A stretch of DNA of 64,000 nt from Oscillospiraceae bacterium (GTDB taxonomy: Bacteria > Bacillota > Clostridia > Oscillospirales > Oscillospiraceae), in the NCBI GenBank assembly GCA_902778275.1, contig CACYXE010000013.1:1-64000 (forward strand), in the 5' to 3' direction. Numbering within the stretch: position 1 is the stretch's first letter; the number at the start of each line of letters is the position of its first letter. The translations under genes were made by a program, and so were the position numbers. The notes under the pieces are model-generated. The model was not told where the DNA came from. It was given only the letters and a program-made list of their open reading frames with translations, and did no database searches. Shown here piece after piece: positions 8,659-16,184 of the stretch.

Positions 8659-9063
8659 ATGAATATTGCACTGATGGCGCATGACCGCAAAAAAGAATTG
8701 ATGGTCCAGTTTTGCATCGCCTACTGCGGGATTTTGGCGGAGCATTCTCTGTGTGCCACCCATGTGACCGGCAAGCTCGTCTCCGAGGCCACGGGCCTGC
8801 CTGTGACCCTGTATCTCCACGCGGACCAGGGCGGCGCTCAGCAGATCGCCTCCCGCATCTCCTTCAATGAGATCGACCTGGTGCTGTTTTTCTGCGACCC
8901 GGCCAACCCCCGGGGCTTCGACGACATCAACAAGGTGGAGCGCCTGTGCGACCAGTATCAGATCCCCTTTGCCACCAACGCCGCCACCGCGGAGGTGCTG
9001 GTGCAGGGCCTGCGCCGGGGCGACCTGGATTGGCGCAACATCGTCAATCCCCAGAAGAGATAG
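8659..9063 (+). CDS. Methylglyoxal synthase-like protein lacking catalytic Asp
   Basis: 134 residues with the MGS-like fold. Start ATG 8659 follows AAGGAGGGTCAC. Conserved parts are IALMAHDRKK, the HVTGKLVSEATG phosphate loop, EIDLVLFFCDP and IPFATNAATAEVLV. MgsA makes methylglyoxal from dihydroxyacetone phosphate using a catalytic Asp in GGDQQ (Asp71 of E. coli). Here that segment reads GGAQQ, so the Asp is Ala. The segment carrying E. coli His98 is one residue shorter and has no His. The Asp of the DP pair and the later FDD are kept. By position (after PBP2) it is the usual clostridial mgsA, but methylglyoxal synthase activity is doubtful and a ligand-binding or regulatory role is possible. 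Confidence 0.75.
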   Translation: MNIALMAHDRKKELMVQFCIAYCGILAEHSLCATHVTGKLVSEATGLPVTLYLHADQGGAQQIASRISFNEIDLVLFFCDPANPRGFDDINKVERLCDQYQIPFATNAATAEVLVQGLRRGDLDWRNIVNPQKR

Positions 9064-9082
9064 TTTTCAGTTTTTGGTTTTT

Positions 9083-9114
9083 AGTTTGGCACGGCTGAAA
9101 AGCCGTGCCAAACT
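9083..9114 (+). terminator. Strong hairpin between the mgsA-like gene and hisS
   Basis: Fourteen-bp perfect stem (9083-9096 with 9101-9114) and a GAAA loop, placed 20 bp after the stop codon. It lacks a clear T-run downstream, so termination efficiency is uncertain. Confidence 0.6.
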
Positions 9115-9115
9115 C

Positions 9116-9144
9116 TTGCTTCGCAGGAAAAAATAGACTATAAT
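9116..9144 (+). promoter_or_regulatory. Promoter for hisS
   Basis: TTGCTT at 9116-9121, a 17-nt spacer, and TATAAT at 9139-9144. The leader to the start codon is only about 55 nt, too short for a T-box. Confidence 0.6.
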
Positions 9145-9204
9145 ATCTTATTGCGGTTTCCCGGAAAGGGGCCGCGGAACACAGAAGATACAGAGGATAT
9201 GACT

Positions 9205-10560
9205 ATGGCAAAAGTTGCGCCGCGGACGCTGTCCGGTTTCATGGAACTGCCGCCCGCTCAACAGATGAAAATGGAACGTATGATGGAGGTGCTGCGCCGC
9301 AGCTACAGCCTCTATGGCTTCACGCCCCTGGACACTCCGATCATCGAGGCGGCCCAGGTGCTGCTGGCCAAGGGCGGCGGCGAGACCGAGAAGCAGATCT
9401 ACCGCTTCCAGAAGGGCGACAGCGATCTGGCACTGCGCTTTGACCTGACTGTGCCCCTGGCCAAGTACGTGGCCGGGCACTACGCGGAGCTCTCTTTCCC
9501 CTTCCGCCGCTACCAGATCGGCAAGGTCTACCGGGGCGAGCGGGCCCAGCGGGGCCGCTTCCGGGAGTTCTATCAGGCGGACATCGACGTGATCGGCGAC
9601 GGGAAGCTGGACATCCTCAACGAAGCCGAGATCCCCGCCGTCATCTACGACACCTTCACCGGCCTGGGGCTCCGGCGCTTCAAGATCCGGGTCAACAACC
9701 GGAAGATCCTCAACGGCTTCTATGCCATCAACGGCATGAGCGAGAAGGCCGGGGAGATCATGCGCACCGTGGACAAGCTGGACAAGATCGGGCCCGAAAA
9801 GGTAAAGCAGCTGCTGATCGAGGAGCTGAACATGATCCCCTACAAGGCGGAGAATGTGCTGGACTTCATGGCCATCAGCGGCAGCAACGCCGAGGTCATT
9901 GCCCGCCTGGAAAACTTCCGGGGCATGGACGCCGGCTTTGACGAGGGCCTGGACGAGCTGATCGCGGTGACGAAGTACCTGGCCGACTTCGGTGTGCCGG
10001 AGGAGAACTTCGCCATCGACCTGACCATCGCCCGGGGTCTGGACTACTACACGGGCACCGTGTATGAGACCGTCATCACCGACCACCCGGAGATCGGCTC
10101 CGTCTGCTCTGGCGGCCGCTATGACAACCTGGCCGAGTACTACACCGACAAGCAACTGCCCGGCGTGGGCATTTCCATCGGCCTGACAAGGCTCTTCTAC
10201 GTGCTGCAGGAGCAGGGACTTTTGTCCGACGAGATCGTCACCGCCCCCTGCGACGCGCTGGTGCTGCCCATGACGAGTGACCTGAGCTTCGCCGTGGCCG
10301 CCGCCACCGCCCTGCGGCAGGGGGGCGTGCGCACCCAGCTCTACGGCGAGCAGAAGAAGTTCAAGGCCAAGATGAACTACGCCGACAAGATCGGCGTGCC
10401 CTTCGCCGTGCTGGTGGGGGAGGACGAGATGGCCGAAGGGGTGGTGTCCGTCAAGGACATGTGCTCCGGCGAGCAGGTGAAGCTGACCCCCGCTGAGGCG
10501 GCGGCCCATATCCGCGCGGCCGTGGACAAGCGCAACGACACGCCGTTGATCAGTTTTTAG
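9205..10560 (+). CDS. hisS: Histidyl-tRNA synthetase
   Basis: Class II aminoacyl-tRNA synthetase, 451 residues. ATG 9205 is preferred over ATG 9199 because AGAGG sits 8 nt upstream. Motif 2 is YRGERAQRGRFREFYQADID. The histidine-specific motif is ARGLDYYTGTVYE, with CSGGRYDNLAEYY and GVGISIGLTRL (motif 3) after it. A C-terminal anticodon-binding domain (from about residue 340) ends the protein, which separates it from the HisZ regulatory paralogue. It is followed, after a repeat cluster, by aspS, a common pairing in Firmicutes. Confidence 0.93.
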   Translation: MAKVAPRTLSGFMELPPAQQMKMERMMEVLRRSYSLYGFTPLDTPIIEAAQVLLAKGGGETEKQIYRFQKGDSDLALRFDLTVPLAKYVAGHYAELSFPFRRYQIGKVYRGERAQRGRFREFYQADIDVIGDGKLDILNEAEIPAVIYDTFTGLGLRRFKIRVNNRKILNGFYAINGMSEKAGEIMRTVDKLDKIGPEKVKQLLIEELNMIPYKAENVLDFMAISGSNAEVIARLENFRGMDAGFDEGLDELIAVTKYLADFGVPEENFAIDLTIARGLDYYTGTVYETVITDHPEIGSVCSGGRYDNLAEYYTDKQLPGVGISIGLTRLFYVLQEQGLLSDEIVTAPCDALVLPMTSDLSFAVAAATALRQGGVRTQLYGEQKKFKAKMNYADKIGVPFAVLVGEDEMAEGVVSVKDMCSGEQVKLTPAEAAAHIRAAVDKRNDTPLISF

Positions 10561-10587
10561 TTTTTAGTTTATAGGAGACGAGGGACG

Positions 10588-10752
10588 CGGATTGCCGCGT
10601 CGGGCTTCGCCCTCCTCGCAATGACCGAGAGGGGAGCGTGCCGCACTTGCCCCACGCCTGTCATTCCGAGGAGCGCAGCGACGTGGGAATCCGCAATCCC
10701 CTGCGGATAAGAGAACGGATTGCCGCGGGCCGCAGGTGGCCCTCGCAATGAC
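10588..10752 (+). repeat. Cluster of three REP-like hairpin repeats
   Basis: Units at 10588-10625 and 10716-10752 run from CGGATTGCC to CGCAATGAC. A unit of the second type lies at 10660-10693 (GTCATTCCGAGGA to GGGAATCCG). They belong to the same family as the cluster at 4069-4271. A TTTTTAGTTTTTAGTTT tract begins at the hisS stop codon. The rest of the 231-bp hisS-aspS gap shows only a GGGAGGCAGAGAG ribosome site before aspS. Confidence 0.75.
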
Positions 10753-10791
10753 CGAGGAAATGTATTTATTAGTATATAGGGAGGCAGAGAG

Positions 10792-12573
10792 ATGTTTCAG
10801 TCCCGTACCCATACCTGCAACGAGCTCCGCATGGAGCATGTGGGTCAAAAAGTCAAGATAGTAGGCTGGATGGAGAACGTGCGCGAGGTGGGCAATAACT
10901 TCGCCTTTGTAGTCGTGCGCGACTTCTACGGCACCACCCAGGTGGTCGTCGAGAGCGAAGAGATGATGCGCTGCGTCAAGGCCATCAACAAGGAGTCCAC
11001 CATCTCCGTGGAGGGCACCGTGCGCGAGCGCGCCAGCAAGAACCCCAAGCTGCCCACCGGCGATATCGAGGTGGTCCCCGAGAAGATCGAGGTCCTGGGC
11101 CGCTGCCGCTACAACGAGCTGCCCTTTGAGATCAACCGCAGCCGGGACGCCGACGAGACCCAGCGGCTCAAATACCGCTATCTGGACCTGCGCAACCCCG
11201 CCGTGAAGAAGAACATCGTGCTGCGCTGCAACGTGGTCTCCGCCCTGCGGCAGGCCATGACCGAGCACGGCTTCCTGGAGATCACCACCCCCATCCTGAC
11301 GGCCTCCTCCCCGGAGGGCGCCCGGGATTACCTGGTGCCGGCCCGCAAGCATCCGGGCAAGTTCTACGCCCTGCCCCAGGCCCCCCAGCAGTTCAAGCAG
11401 CTGCTGATGACCTCCGGCTTTGACCGCTATTTCCAGATCGCCCCCTGCTTCAGGGACGAGGACGCCCGCGGCGACCGCAGCCCCGGCGAGTTCTATCAGC
11501 TGGATATGGAGATGGCTTTCGCCACCCAGGACGACGTGTTCGCCGTGCTGGAAGACGTGCTGCCGCCCATCTTCGCCAAATACGGCACCTATGACATCGC
11601 CTCCGAGGCCCCCTTCAAGCGTATCCCCTATATGGAGGCCATGGAGAAGTACGGCTCCGACAAGCCGGACCTGCGCATCGACCTGCTGGTGGAGGATATC
11701 ACTGCCCTGGTGCAGAGTACCGAGTTCGGCCCCTTTGCCGAGGGCAACACCGTCAAGGCCGTGGCCGTGTCAGGCTGCACGCTGACCCGCAAGCAGATCG
11801 ACAAGCTCTGCACCGACGTGGAGGTGCAGGCCGGGTCCAAGCCCTACTGGTTCCGCTTGGATGAAAACGGCGAGCTGGTGGGCGGCGTGGCCAAGTTCCT
11901 GGCCGACCGGAAGGACAAGCTGGTGGAGGCTCTGGGCCTGCAGCCCAACACCCTGGTGGGCATCGCCGCCGGGAAGAAGGACCAGGCCGTCAAGACCGCC
12001 GGCGTGCTGCGCAAGATGCTGGGCGCGGCTGTGCCCGGCCACATGGACAAGGAACGCTACGAATTCTGCTGGATCGTGGACTTCCCCATGTACGAGATCG
12101 GGGAGGAGAGCGGCGAGCTGGAATTCTGCCACAACCCCTTCTCCATGCCCGCCGGCGGGCTGGAGGTCCTGCTCAAGGCCGAGCGGGGCGAAATCGACCC
12201 CCTGAGCATCACCGCCGACCAGTACGACCTGGTCTGCAACGGCGTGGAGCTCAGCTCCGGCGCGGTCCGGAATCACGACCCGGAGATCATGATCAAGGCC
12301 TTTGAGATGGTGCGTCTGGGCGAGGAGGACGTGAAGAAGAAGTTCCCCGCCATGTACAACGCCTTCTGTTACGGCGCGCCTCCCCACGCGGGCATCGCCC
12401 CGGGCGTGGACCGGATGGTCATGCTGCTGGCAGGGGAGGACTCCATCCGCGAGGTCATCCCCTTCCCCATGAACAAGAACGCCCAGGATATCATGATGGG
12501 CGCCCCCAGCGAGGTCACCCAGCTGCAGCTGGACGAGCTGCACATCGCCGTGGTGGGGGACGTGGAAGAATAA
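10792..12573 (+). CDS. aspS: Aspartyl-tRNA synthetase
   Basis: 593 residues, the length of bacterial-type AspRS. It has an N-terminal OB anticodon-binding domain (KVKIVGWMENVREVG), then the class II core with motif 1 (ALRQAMTEHGFLEITTPILT). Motif 2 is FRDEDARGDRSPGEFYQLD. The bacterial GAD insertion lies at about 290-420, and motif 3 is GIAPGVDRMVMLL. The ATG has AGGGAGGCAGAGAG upstream. The motif-2 variant with SPGEFYQLD departs from the common RADRQPEFTQ form; whether the enzyme discriminates against tRNA-Asn cannot be read from the sequence. Confidence 0.93.
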   Translation: MFQSRTHTCNELRMEHVGQKVKIVGWMENVREVGNNFAFVVVRDFYGTTQVVVESEEMMRCVKAINKESTISVEGTVRERASKNPKLPTGDIEVVPEKIEVLGRCRYNELPFEINRSRDADETQRLKYRYLDLRNPAVKKNIVLRCNVVSALRQAMTEHGFLEITTPILTASSPEGARDYLVPARKHPGKFYALPQAPQQFKQLLMTSGFDRYFQIAPCFRDEDARGDRSPGEFYQLDMEMAFATQDDVFAVLEDVLPPIFAKYGTYDIASEAPFKRIPYMEAMEKYGSDKPDLRIDLLVEDITALVQSTEFGPFAEGNTVKAVAVSGCTLTRKQIDKLCTDVEVQAGSKPYWFRLDENGELVGGVAKFLADRKDKLVEALGLQPNTLVGIAAGKKDQAVKTAGVLRKMLGAAVPGHMDKERYEFCWIVDFPMYEIGEESGELEFCHNPFSMPAGGLEVLLKAERGEIDPLSITADQYDLVCNGVELSSGAVRNHDPEIMIKAFEMVRLGEEDVKKKFPAMYNAFCYGAPPHAGIAPGVDRMVMLLAGEDSIREVIPFPMNKNAQDIMMGAPSEVTQLQLDELHIAVVGDVEE

Positions 12574-12641
12574 GTTTTTAGTTTTTAGATTTTAGTTTTT
12601 AGGAAAGCGGGACGCCGCTGCCTGCGGCGGGAGGAAAGCCT

Positions 12642-14147
12642 ATGTTTGCCAGTGTAAAAAGTCTGGGCGTCAGCGGTGTGGGCGGCTACGGGGTGACCGT
12701 GGAGGTCAACATCGCCAGCGGTCTGCCCGGCTTTGACATGGTGGGCCTGCCCGATACCGCCGTAAAAGAGGCCCGGGAACGGGTCCGCGCCGCGGTGAAG
12801 AACAGCGGCTGCCGCTTCCCGGTGAGCCGGGTCACGGTGAACCTGGCTCCCGCCGATCGAAAAAAAGGGGGCACGGTCTACGACCTGCCCGTGCTCATAG
12901 GCATATTGGCCGCCTCGGGGGAGTTGGACTGCCCCGGGGCGGACTGCGCCTTTTTCGGGGAGTTGTCCCTGGACGGAAGGCTGCGCCCGGTGCCCGGCGC
13001 CCTGCCCATGGCCATCGCGGCGGCGCGCCTCGGGGTGACGAAGCTCTTCGTCCCGGCGGAAAACGCCGCCGAGGCCGTCTTCGCGGAGGAGCTGACGGTC
13101 TACCCTGTGGAAAACCTGGGCCAGCTGCTCTCCCACCTGCGGGGGGAGGAGAGCATCGAGCCCGCCGTGCCGGCAGCGCCGGAGACCCTGTGGGAGGCCC
13201 TGCCGGACTTTGCCGACGTGAAGGGCCAGGAGAACGTGAAGCGGGCTCTGGAGATCGCCGCCGCCGGAGGGCACAATATCCTGCTGATCGGCCCGCCGGG
13301 GGCGGGCAAGTCCATGCTGGCCAAGCGGCTGCCCGGCATCCTGCCGGACATGACCAGGGAGGAGAGCATCGAGAGTACGGAGATCTGGTCCGTAGCGGGG
13401 CTTACCGACCGGGCACATCCCCTGGTAGTGCGGCGGCCCTTCCGCGCGCCCCATCACACCGTGTCCGCCGTGGCCCTGGCCGGAGGCGGCTCGAACCCGC
13501 GGCCCGGCGAGATCAGCCTGGCCCACAACGGGGTGCTGTTCCTGGACGAGCTGCCGGAATTCCGCATGGACGCCCTGGAGGTGCTGCGCCAGCCCCTGGA
13601 GGACGGCGCGGTCACCGTGTCCCGGGTGGCTGGGACGGTGAGCTTCCCCAGCCGCTTCATGCTGGCCTGTGCCATGAACCCCTGCAAGTGCGGCTGGTAC
13701 GGGCACCCCTCGGGCCGCTGCAAATGCTCCGAGGCGGAGGTGCGCCGCTACCACAGCCGGATCTCCGGGCCGCTGCTGGACCGGATCGACCTGATCGTGG
13801 AGGTCCCGGCCCTGGACTATGAGGAGCTGAAGCGCCGCCAGCCGGCGGAGCCCTCCTCCGCCGTGAAGGCGCGGGTGGACGCGGCCAGGGCGGTGCAAAG
13901 GGCGCGCTTCGGGGAGCGGGGGATCGCCTGCAACGCCCAGATGGACAGCGCCGCCCTGCGCAGCTTCTGCGCCCTGGATGGAGACGGCGAGGCGCTGATG
14001 AAGGATGCCTTTGATAGCCTGGGACTCTCCGGCCGGAGCTACGACCGCATTCTGCGGGTGGCCCGGACCATTGCCGATCTGGAAGGGGCGGCGGACATCG
14101 GTCCCGCCCACATCGCCGAGGCGGTGCAGTACCGATTCAGCTTTTGA
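12642..14147 (+). CDS. YifB/ComM-family magnesium chelatase-like AAA+ ATPase
   Basis: 501 residues. An N-terminal lon-protease-like (ChlI) domain holds GLPGFDMVGLPDTAVKEARE and NLAPADRKKGG. The Mg-chelatase AAA+ core has Walker A GPPGAGKSM (about 218-226), Walker B GVLFLDELPEF and a Cys-rich insert CAMNPCKCGWYG...CKC. The C-terminal segment ends SYDRILRVARTIADLEG. ComM homologues are helicases that promote branch migration during natural transformation. Clear ribosome site GGGAGGAAAGCCT. The last 31 bp (14117-14147) reappear downstream at 15371-15401, on the far side of the SGNH gene, so the 3' end looks like an integration target. Confidence 0.9.
   Translation: MFASVKSLGVSGVGGYGVTVEVNIASGLPGFDMVGLPDTAVKEARERVRAAVKNSGCRFPVSRVTVNLAPADRKKGGTVYDLPVLIGILAASGELDCPGADCAFFGELSLDGRLRPVPGALPMAIAAARLGVTKLFVPAENAAEAVFAEELTVYPVENLGQLLSHLRGEESIEPAVPAAPETLWEALPDFADVKGQENVKRALEIAAAGGHNILLIGPPGAGKSMLAKRLPGILPDMTREESIESTEIWSVAGLTDRAHPLVVRRPFRAPHHTVSAVALAGGGSNPRPGEISLAHNGVLFLDELPEFRMDALEVLRQPLEDGAVTVSRVAGTVSFPSRFMLACAMNPCKCGWYGHPSGRCKCSEAEVRRYHSRISGPLLDRIDLIVEVPALDYEELKRRQPAEPSSAVKARVDAARAVQRARFGERGIACNAQMDSAALRSFCALDGDGEALMKDAFDSLGLSGRSYDRILRVARTIADLEGAADIGPAHIAEAVQYRFSF
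14117..14147 (+). repeat. 31-bp direct repeat, left copy (end of comM-like gene)
   Basis: From CGAGGCGGTGCAG to CAGCTTTTGA. It matches 15371-15401 at 30 of 31 positions; the difference is G in GGTGCAG versus A in GGTACAG. This copy supplies the C-terminus and stop codon of the YifB/ComM gene. The pair encloses the SGNH hydrolase gene and looks like the footprint of an insertion. Confidence 0.85.
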
Positions 14148-14166
14148 GTTATGAGAGGTTACGATT

Positions 14167-15273
14167 ATGCTTGTGCTTGCGGATACCACAGTAGATCTTT
14201 CGACCAAGGCCGCGGCGGAATCAATCCCGCCCGTGATCGAGGAGCCCCTGGAGGCGGAGAGCCGGGACGCGCTCTCTATGAACGATGATTTGAACCAACT
14301 GGCGGGACCAGGCGTTTATATGATTTCCGAGAACAACATTCCGGCCAACGCCCCCTATTACCTGGGTGGCGTTCTGATGGAGTGCAAGCTGGGGGAGGCC
14401 AGGGCCCAGTTTTTCTTTGCGGAAAAAAGCGGCAGCACCGCGCGTAGGTTTTACCGAAACGGGGCCTGGGACAGATGGAGCTATCCCGGCACTGACGCCG
14501 ACGCCTTTGCCGGCAAGACGGTCTCCATACTGGGGGACAGCGTCTCCACCTATCAGGGCACGATCCCCACGGAGGAAGGGTTTCGAGCCTATTACAATGG
14601 GAAAAGGGGGGGTGTCAGCTCCCTGGATCAGATGTGGTGGAAGCGCCTGATCGATCAGACGGGCATGACCCTCTGTGTGAACAATTCCGGGAGTGCCTCC
14701 TGCTGCTCCAGCAGGGTACTGAACGGGACTGTCCCGGCCAGCTCGGACCAGCGGATCCGAGGCCTTGCCGCAGAAGACGGGACCACGCCGGATGTGATCA
14801 TTATTTTCATGGGCACCAACGATTACAGCCACGGGATCGCCAAGGGCACCTGGAACCGGGACAGGATTCCCGAGAAGCTCAGCGAGAGCAAGTTCAGCGA
14901 CTCCTACGCCCTGATTCTGGAAAAGATCAGCGAAGCCTACCCAAAAGCACGGGTCTATTGTTGCACCCTACCCTACACGTCCCGTTTCAGCACCAGCCGC
15001 AGATCCGTAGACGCTAACAAGGCATCCGTCACCCGCTCGGAATGGAATGATATCATCCGCAGGGTCGCCAGCTATTACGGATGCGAGGTCATCGAATTCG
15101 AACACTGTGGGATCGATGGGGACAATCTCCCTTTTTACTCCGGAGACGACGCCGTGGATGAGGACGGCGTAGAGGGCGAGGGGGAAAACGGCCGGGGCCT
15201 GCATCCCAACGCGCGGGGCCAGGAGCTGCTGTATCTGGAAGCTCTGAAGCATTTCATGTATCAAAACGGATAA
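14167..15273 (+). CDS. SGNH/GDSL hydrolase with N-terminal phage-type knob domain
   Basis: 368 residues. The N-terminal region (about 38-100) matches the pyocin-knob/tail-fibre pattern: DDLNQLAGPGVYMI, then an APYYLGGVLMEC strand and FYRNGAWDRWSYPG. It is followed by an SGNH esterase domain with block I SILGDSVSTYQG, Gly/Asn blocks NNSGSA and MGTNDYS, and block V LHPNARG. It probably deacylates or de-esterifies a carbohydrate. There is no signal peptide. ATG 14167 has GAGAGG 8 nt upstream. The gene lies inside a 31-bp direct repeat duplicating the 3' end of the preceding gene, so it is probably acquired. A knob fused to an esterase is more like a phage baseplate or fibre product than a chromosomal enzyme. 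Confidence 0.8.
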   Translation: MLVLADTTVDLSTKAAAESIPPVIEEPLEAESRDALSMNDDLNQLAGPGVYMISENNIPANAPYYLGGVLMECKLGEARAQFFFAEKSGSTARRFYRNGAWDRWSYPGTDADAFAGKTVSILGDSVSTYQGTIPTEEGFRAYYNGKRGGVSSLDQMWWKRLIDQTGMTLCVNNSGSASCCSSRVLNGTVPASSDQRIRGLAAEDGTTPDVIIIFMGTNDYSHGIAKGTWNRDRIPEKLSESKFSDSYALILEKISEAYPKARVYCCTLPYTSRFSTSRRSVDANKASVTRSEWNDIIRRVASYYGCEVIEFEHCGIDGDNLPFYSGDDAVDEDGVEGEGENGRGLHPNARGQELLYLEALKHFMYQNG

Positions 15274-15337
15274 ACGATGTTTGCCGCCAGCGAAGGAGAT
15301 GACTGCAGGACTGCTTCTGTGCAACGGAGAGACCGTC

Positions 15338-15433
15338 ATGAAAAGAATGTCAACGACGATCCTGGCGCTGCGAGGCGGTACAGTACCGATTCAGCTTTTG
15401 ATCGATAAAAGAAAAAATCCCGTCATTGATTGA
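15338..15433 (+). pseudogene. Truncated 31-codon reading frame running through the repeat
   Basis: ATG at 15338, with GGAGAG upstream, opens MKRMSTTILALRGG, which looks like the start of a signal peptide. It then runs through the right copy of the 31-bp repeat and stops inside the terminator at 15431. The second half is repeat-derived, so this is probably the cut-off beginning of a gene lost when the insert formed. It is unlikely to be functional. Confidence 0.45.
15371..15401 (+). repeat. 31-bp direct repeat, right copy
   Basis: Thirty of 31 bases are identical to 14117-14147. The sequence after it (ATCGATAAAAG plus a rho-independent terminator) is probably the original downstream region of the comM-like gene, displaced by about 1.25 kb. 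Confidence 0.85.
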
Positions 15434-15444
15434 CGGGATTTTTT
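15412..15444. terminator. Bidirectional rho-independent terminator
   Basis: Fourteen-bp stem, AAAAAATCCCGTCA (15412-15425) and TGACGGGATTTTTT (15431-15444), with a 5-nt loop. It lies between the plus-strand comM/SGNH region and the end of minus-strand hypB. Confidence 0.9.
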
Positions 15445-15454
15445 CTTTATGCGT

Positions 15455-16123
15455 TTACTCGATCCAGGCCTTGACCTGCTGGCGCAGCCAATCGGCCCAG
15501 GCTTCGATGCCCTCGCCGGTGCGGGCGCAGATGGGGAAGATCTTCATGTCGGGGTTGAGCCGGTGCACGTACTTCTCGCAGGCCGCCATGTCGAAATCAA
15601 AATAGGGCAGCACGTCGATCTTGTTGATCAGCAGCACGTCGCAGATAGAAAACATCAGGGGATATTTGAGGGGCTTGTCGTGGCCCTCGGGCACAGAGAG
15701 GATCATGGCGTTTTTCACAGCGCCGGTGTCAAACTCCGCGGGGCACACCAGGTTGCCGATGTTTTCCAGAATGGCAAAGTCCACATCCTCCACGCCCAAA
15801 CCGTCCAGGCCCTGCTTGGTCATGCCCGCGTCCAGGTGGCACATGCCGCCGGTGTGCAGCTGGATGACCTTGACGCCGGTCTGCTCGATGGTGGCCGCGT
15901 CCACGTCCGAGTCGATATCAGCCTCCATGACGCCGATGCGCATTTCGTCCTTCAGCGCCGCGATGGTGGCCTTCAAAGTGGTGGTCTTGCCGGAGCCGGG
16001 GGAACTCATCAGGTTGAGCAGAAAGGTCTTGTTCTGCTTCAGCTCTTTACGCAGCGCGTCGGCTTCCCGGTTGTTGTTTTCAAAAACGCTCTCTTTGACT
16101 TCGATGATCCTGTATCCTTCCAT
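15455..16123 (-). CDS. hypB: Hydrogenase nickel-incorporation GTPase HypB
   Basis: 222-residue G3E GTPase that, with HypA, inserts nickel into [NiFe]-hydrogenase (or supplies urease). The P-loop is SSPGSGKTT (about 41-49), the metal-binding Cys-His pair is in GGMCHLDAGM, and the specificity motif is INKIDVLPYFDFD. The N-terminal His-rich or CxxCGC extension of some HypB proteins is absent. No hypA, hypC-F or hydrogenase genes are nearby, so the gene is an orphan here. A minus-strand terminator follows at 15412-15444. Confidence 0.93.
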   Translation of the reverse strand: MEGYRIIEVKESVFENNNREADALRKELKQNKTFLLNLMSSPGSGKTTTLKATIAALKDEMRIGVMEADIDSDVDAATIEQTGVKVIQLHTGGMCHLDAGMTKQGLDGLGVEDVDFAILENIGNLVCPAEFDTGAVKNAMILSVPEGHDKPLKYPLMFSICDVLLINKIDVLPYFDFDMAACEKYVHRLNPDMKIFPICARTGEGIEAWADWLRQQVKAWIE

Positions 16124-16184
16124 GGTGCACCTCGCATTTTGTGTTTTTTGATTTTTCTTATTTTACCATATGCCTGCACGGATT

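Noticed and set aside
9083..9204. Possible T-box or attenuator upstream of hisS
   Set aside because: The hairpin lies upstream of the promoter and the leader is only about 55 nt. No T-box sequence is seen.
9205..10560. HisZ rather than HisS
   Set aside because: The protein has the complete catalytic motifs and the C-terminal anticodon-binding domain, and pairs with aspS.
14148..15370. Complete integrative element at comM
   Set aside because: The segment between the direct repeats is only 1.2 kb and encodes no integrase or transposase, so only an insertion footprint or cassette can be claimed.
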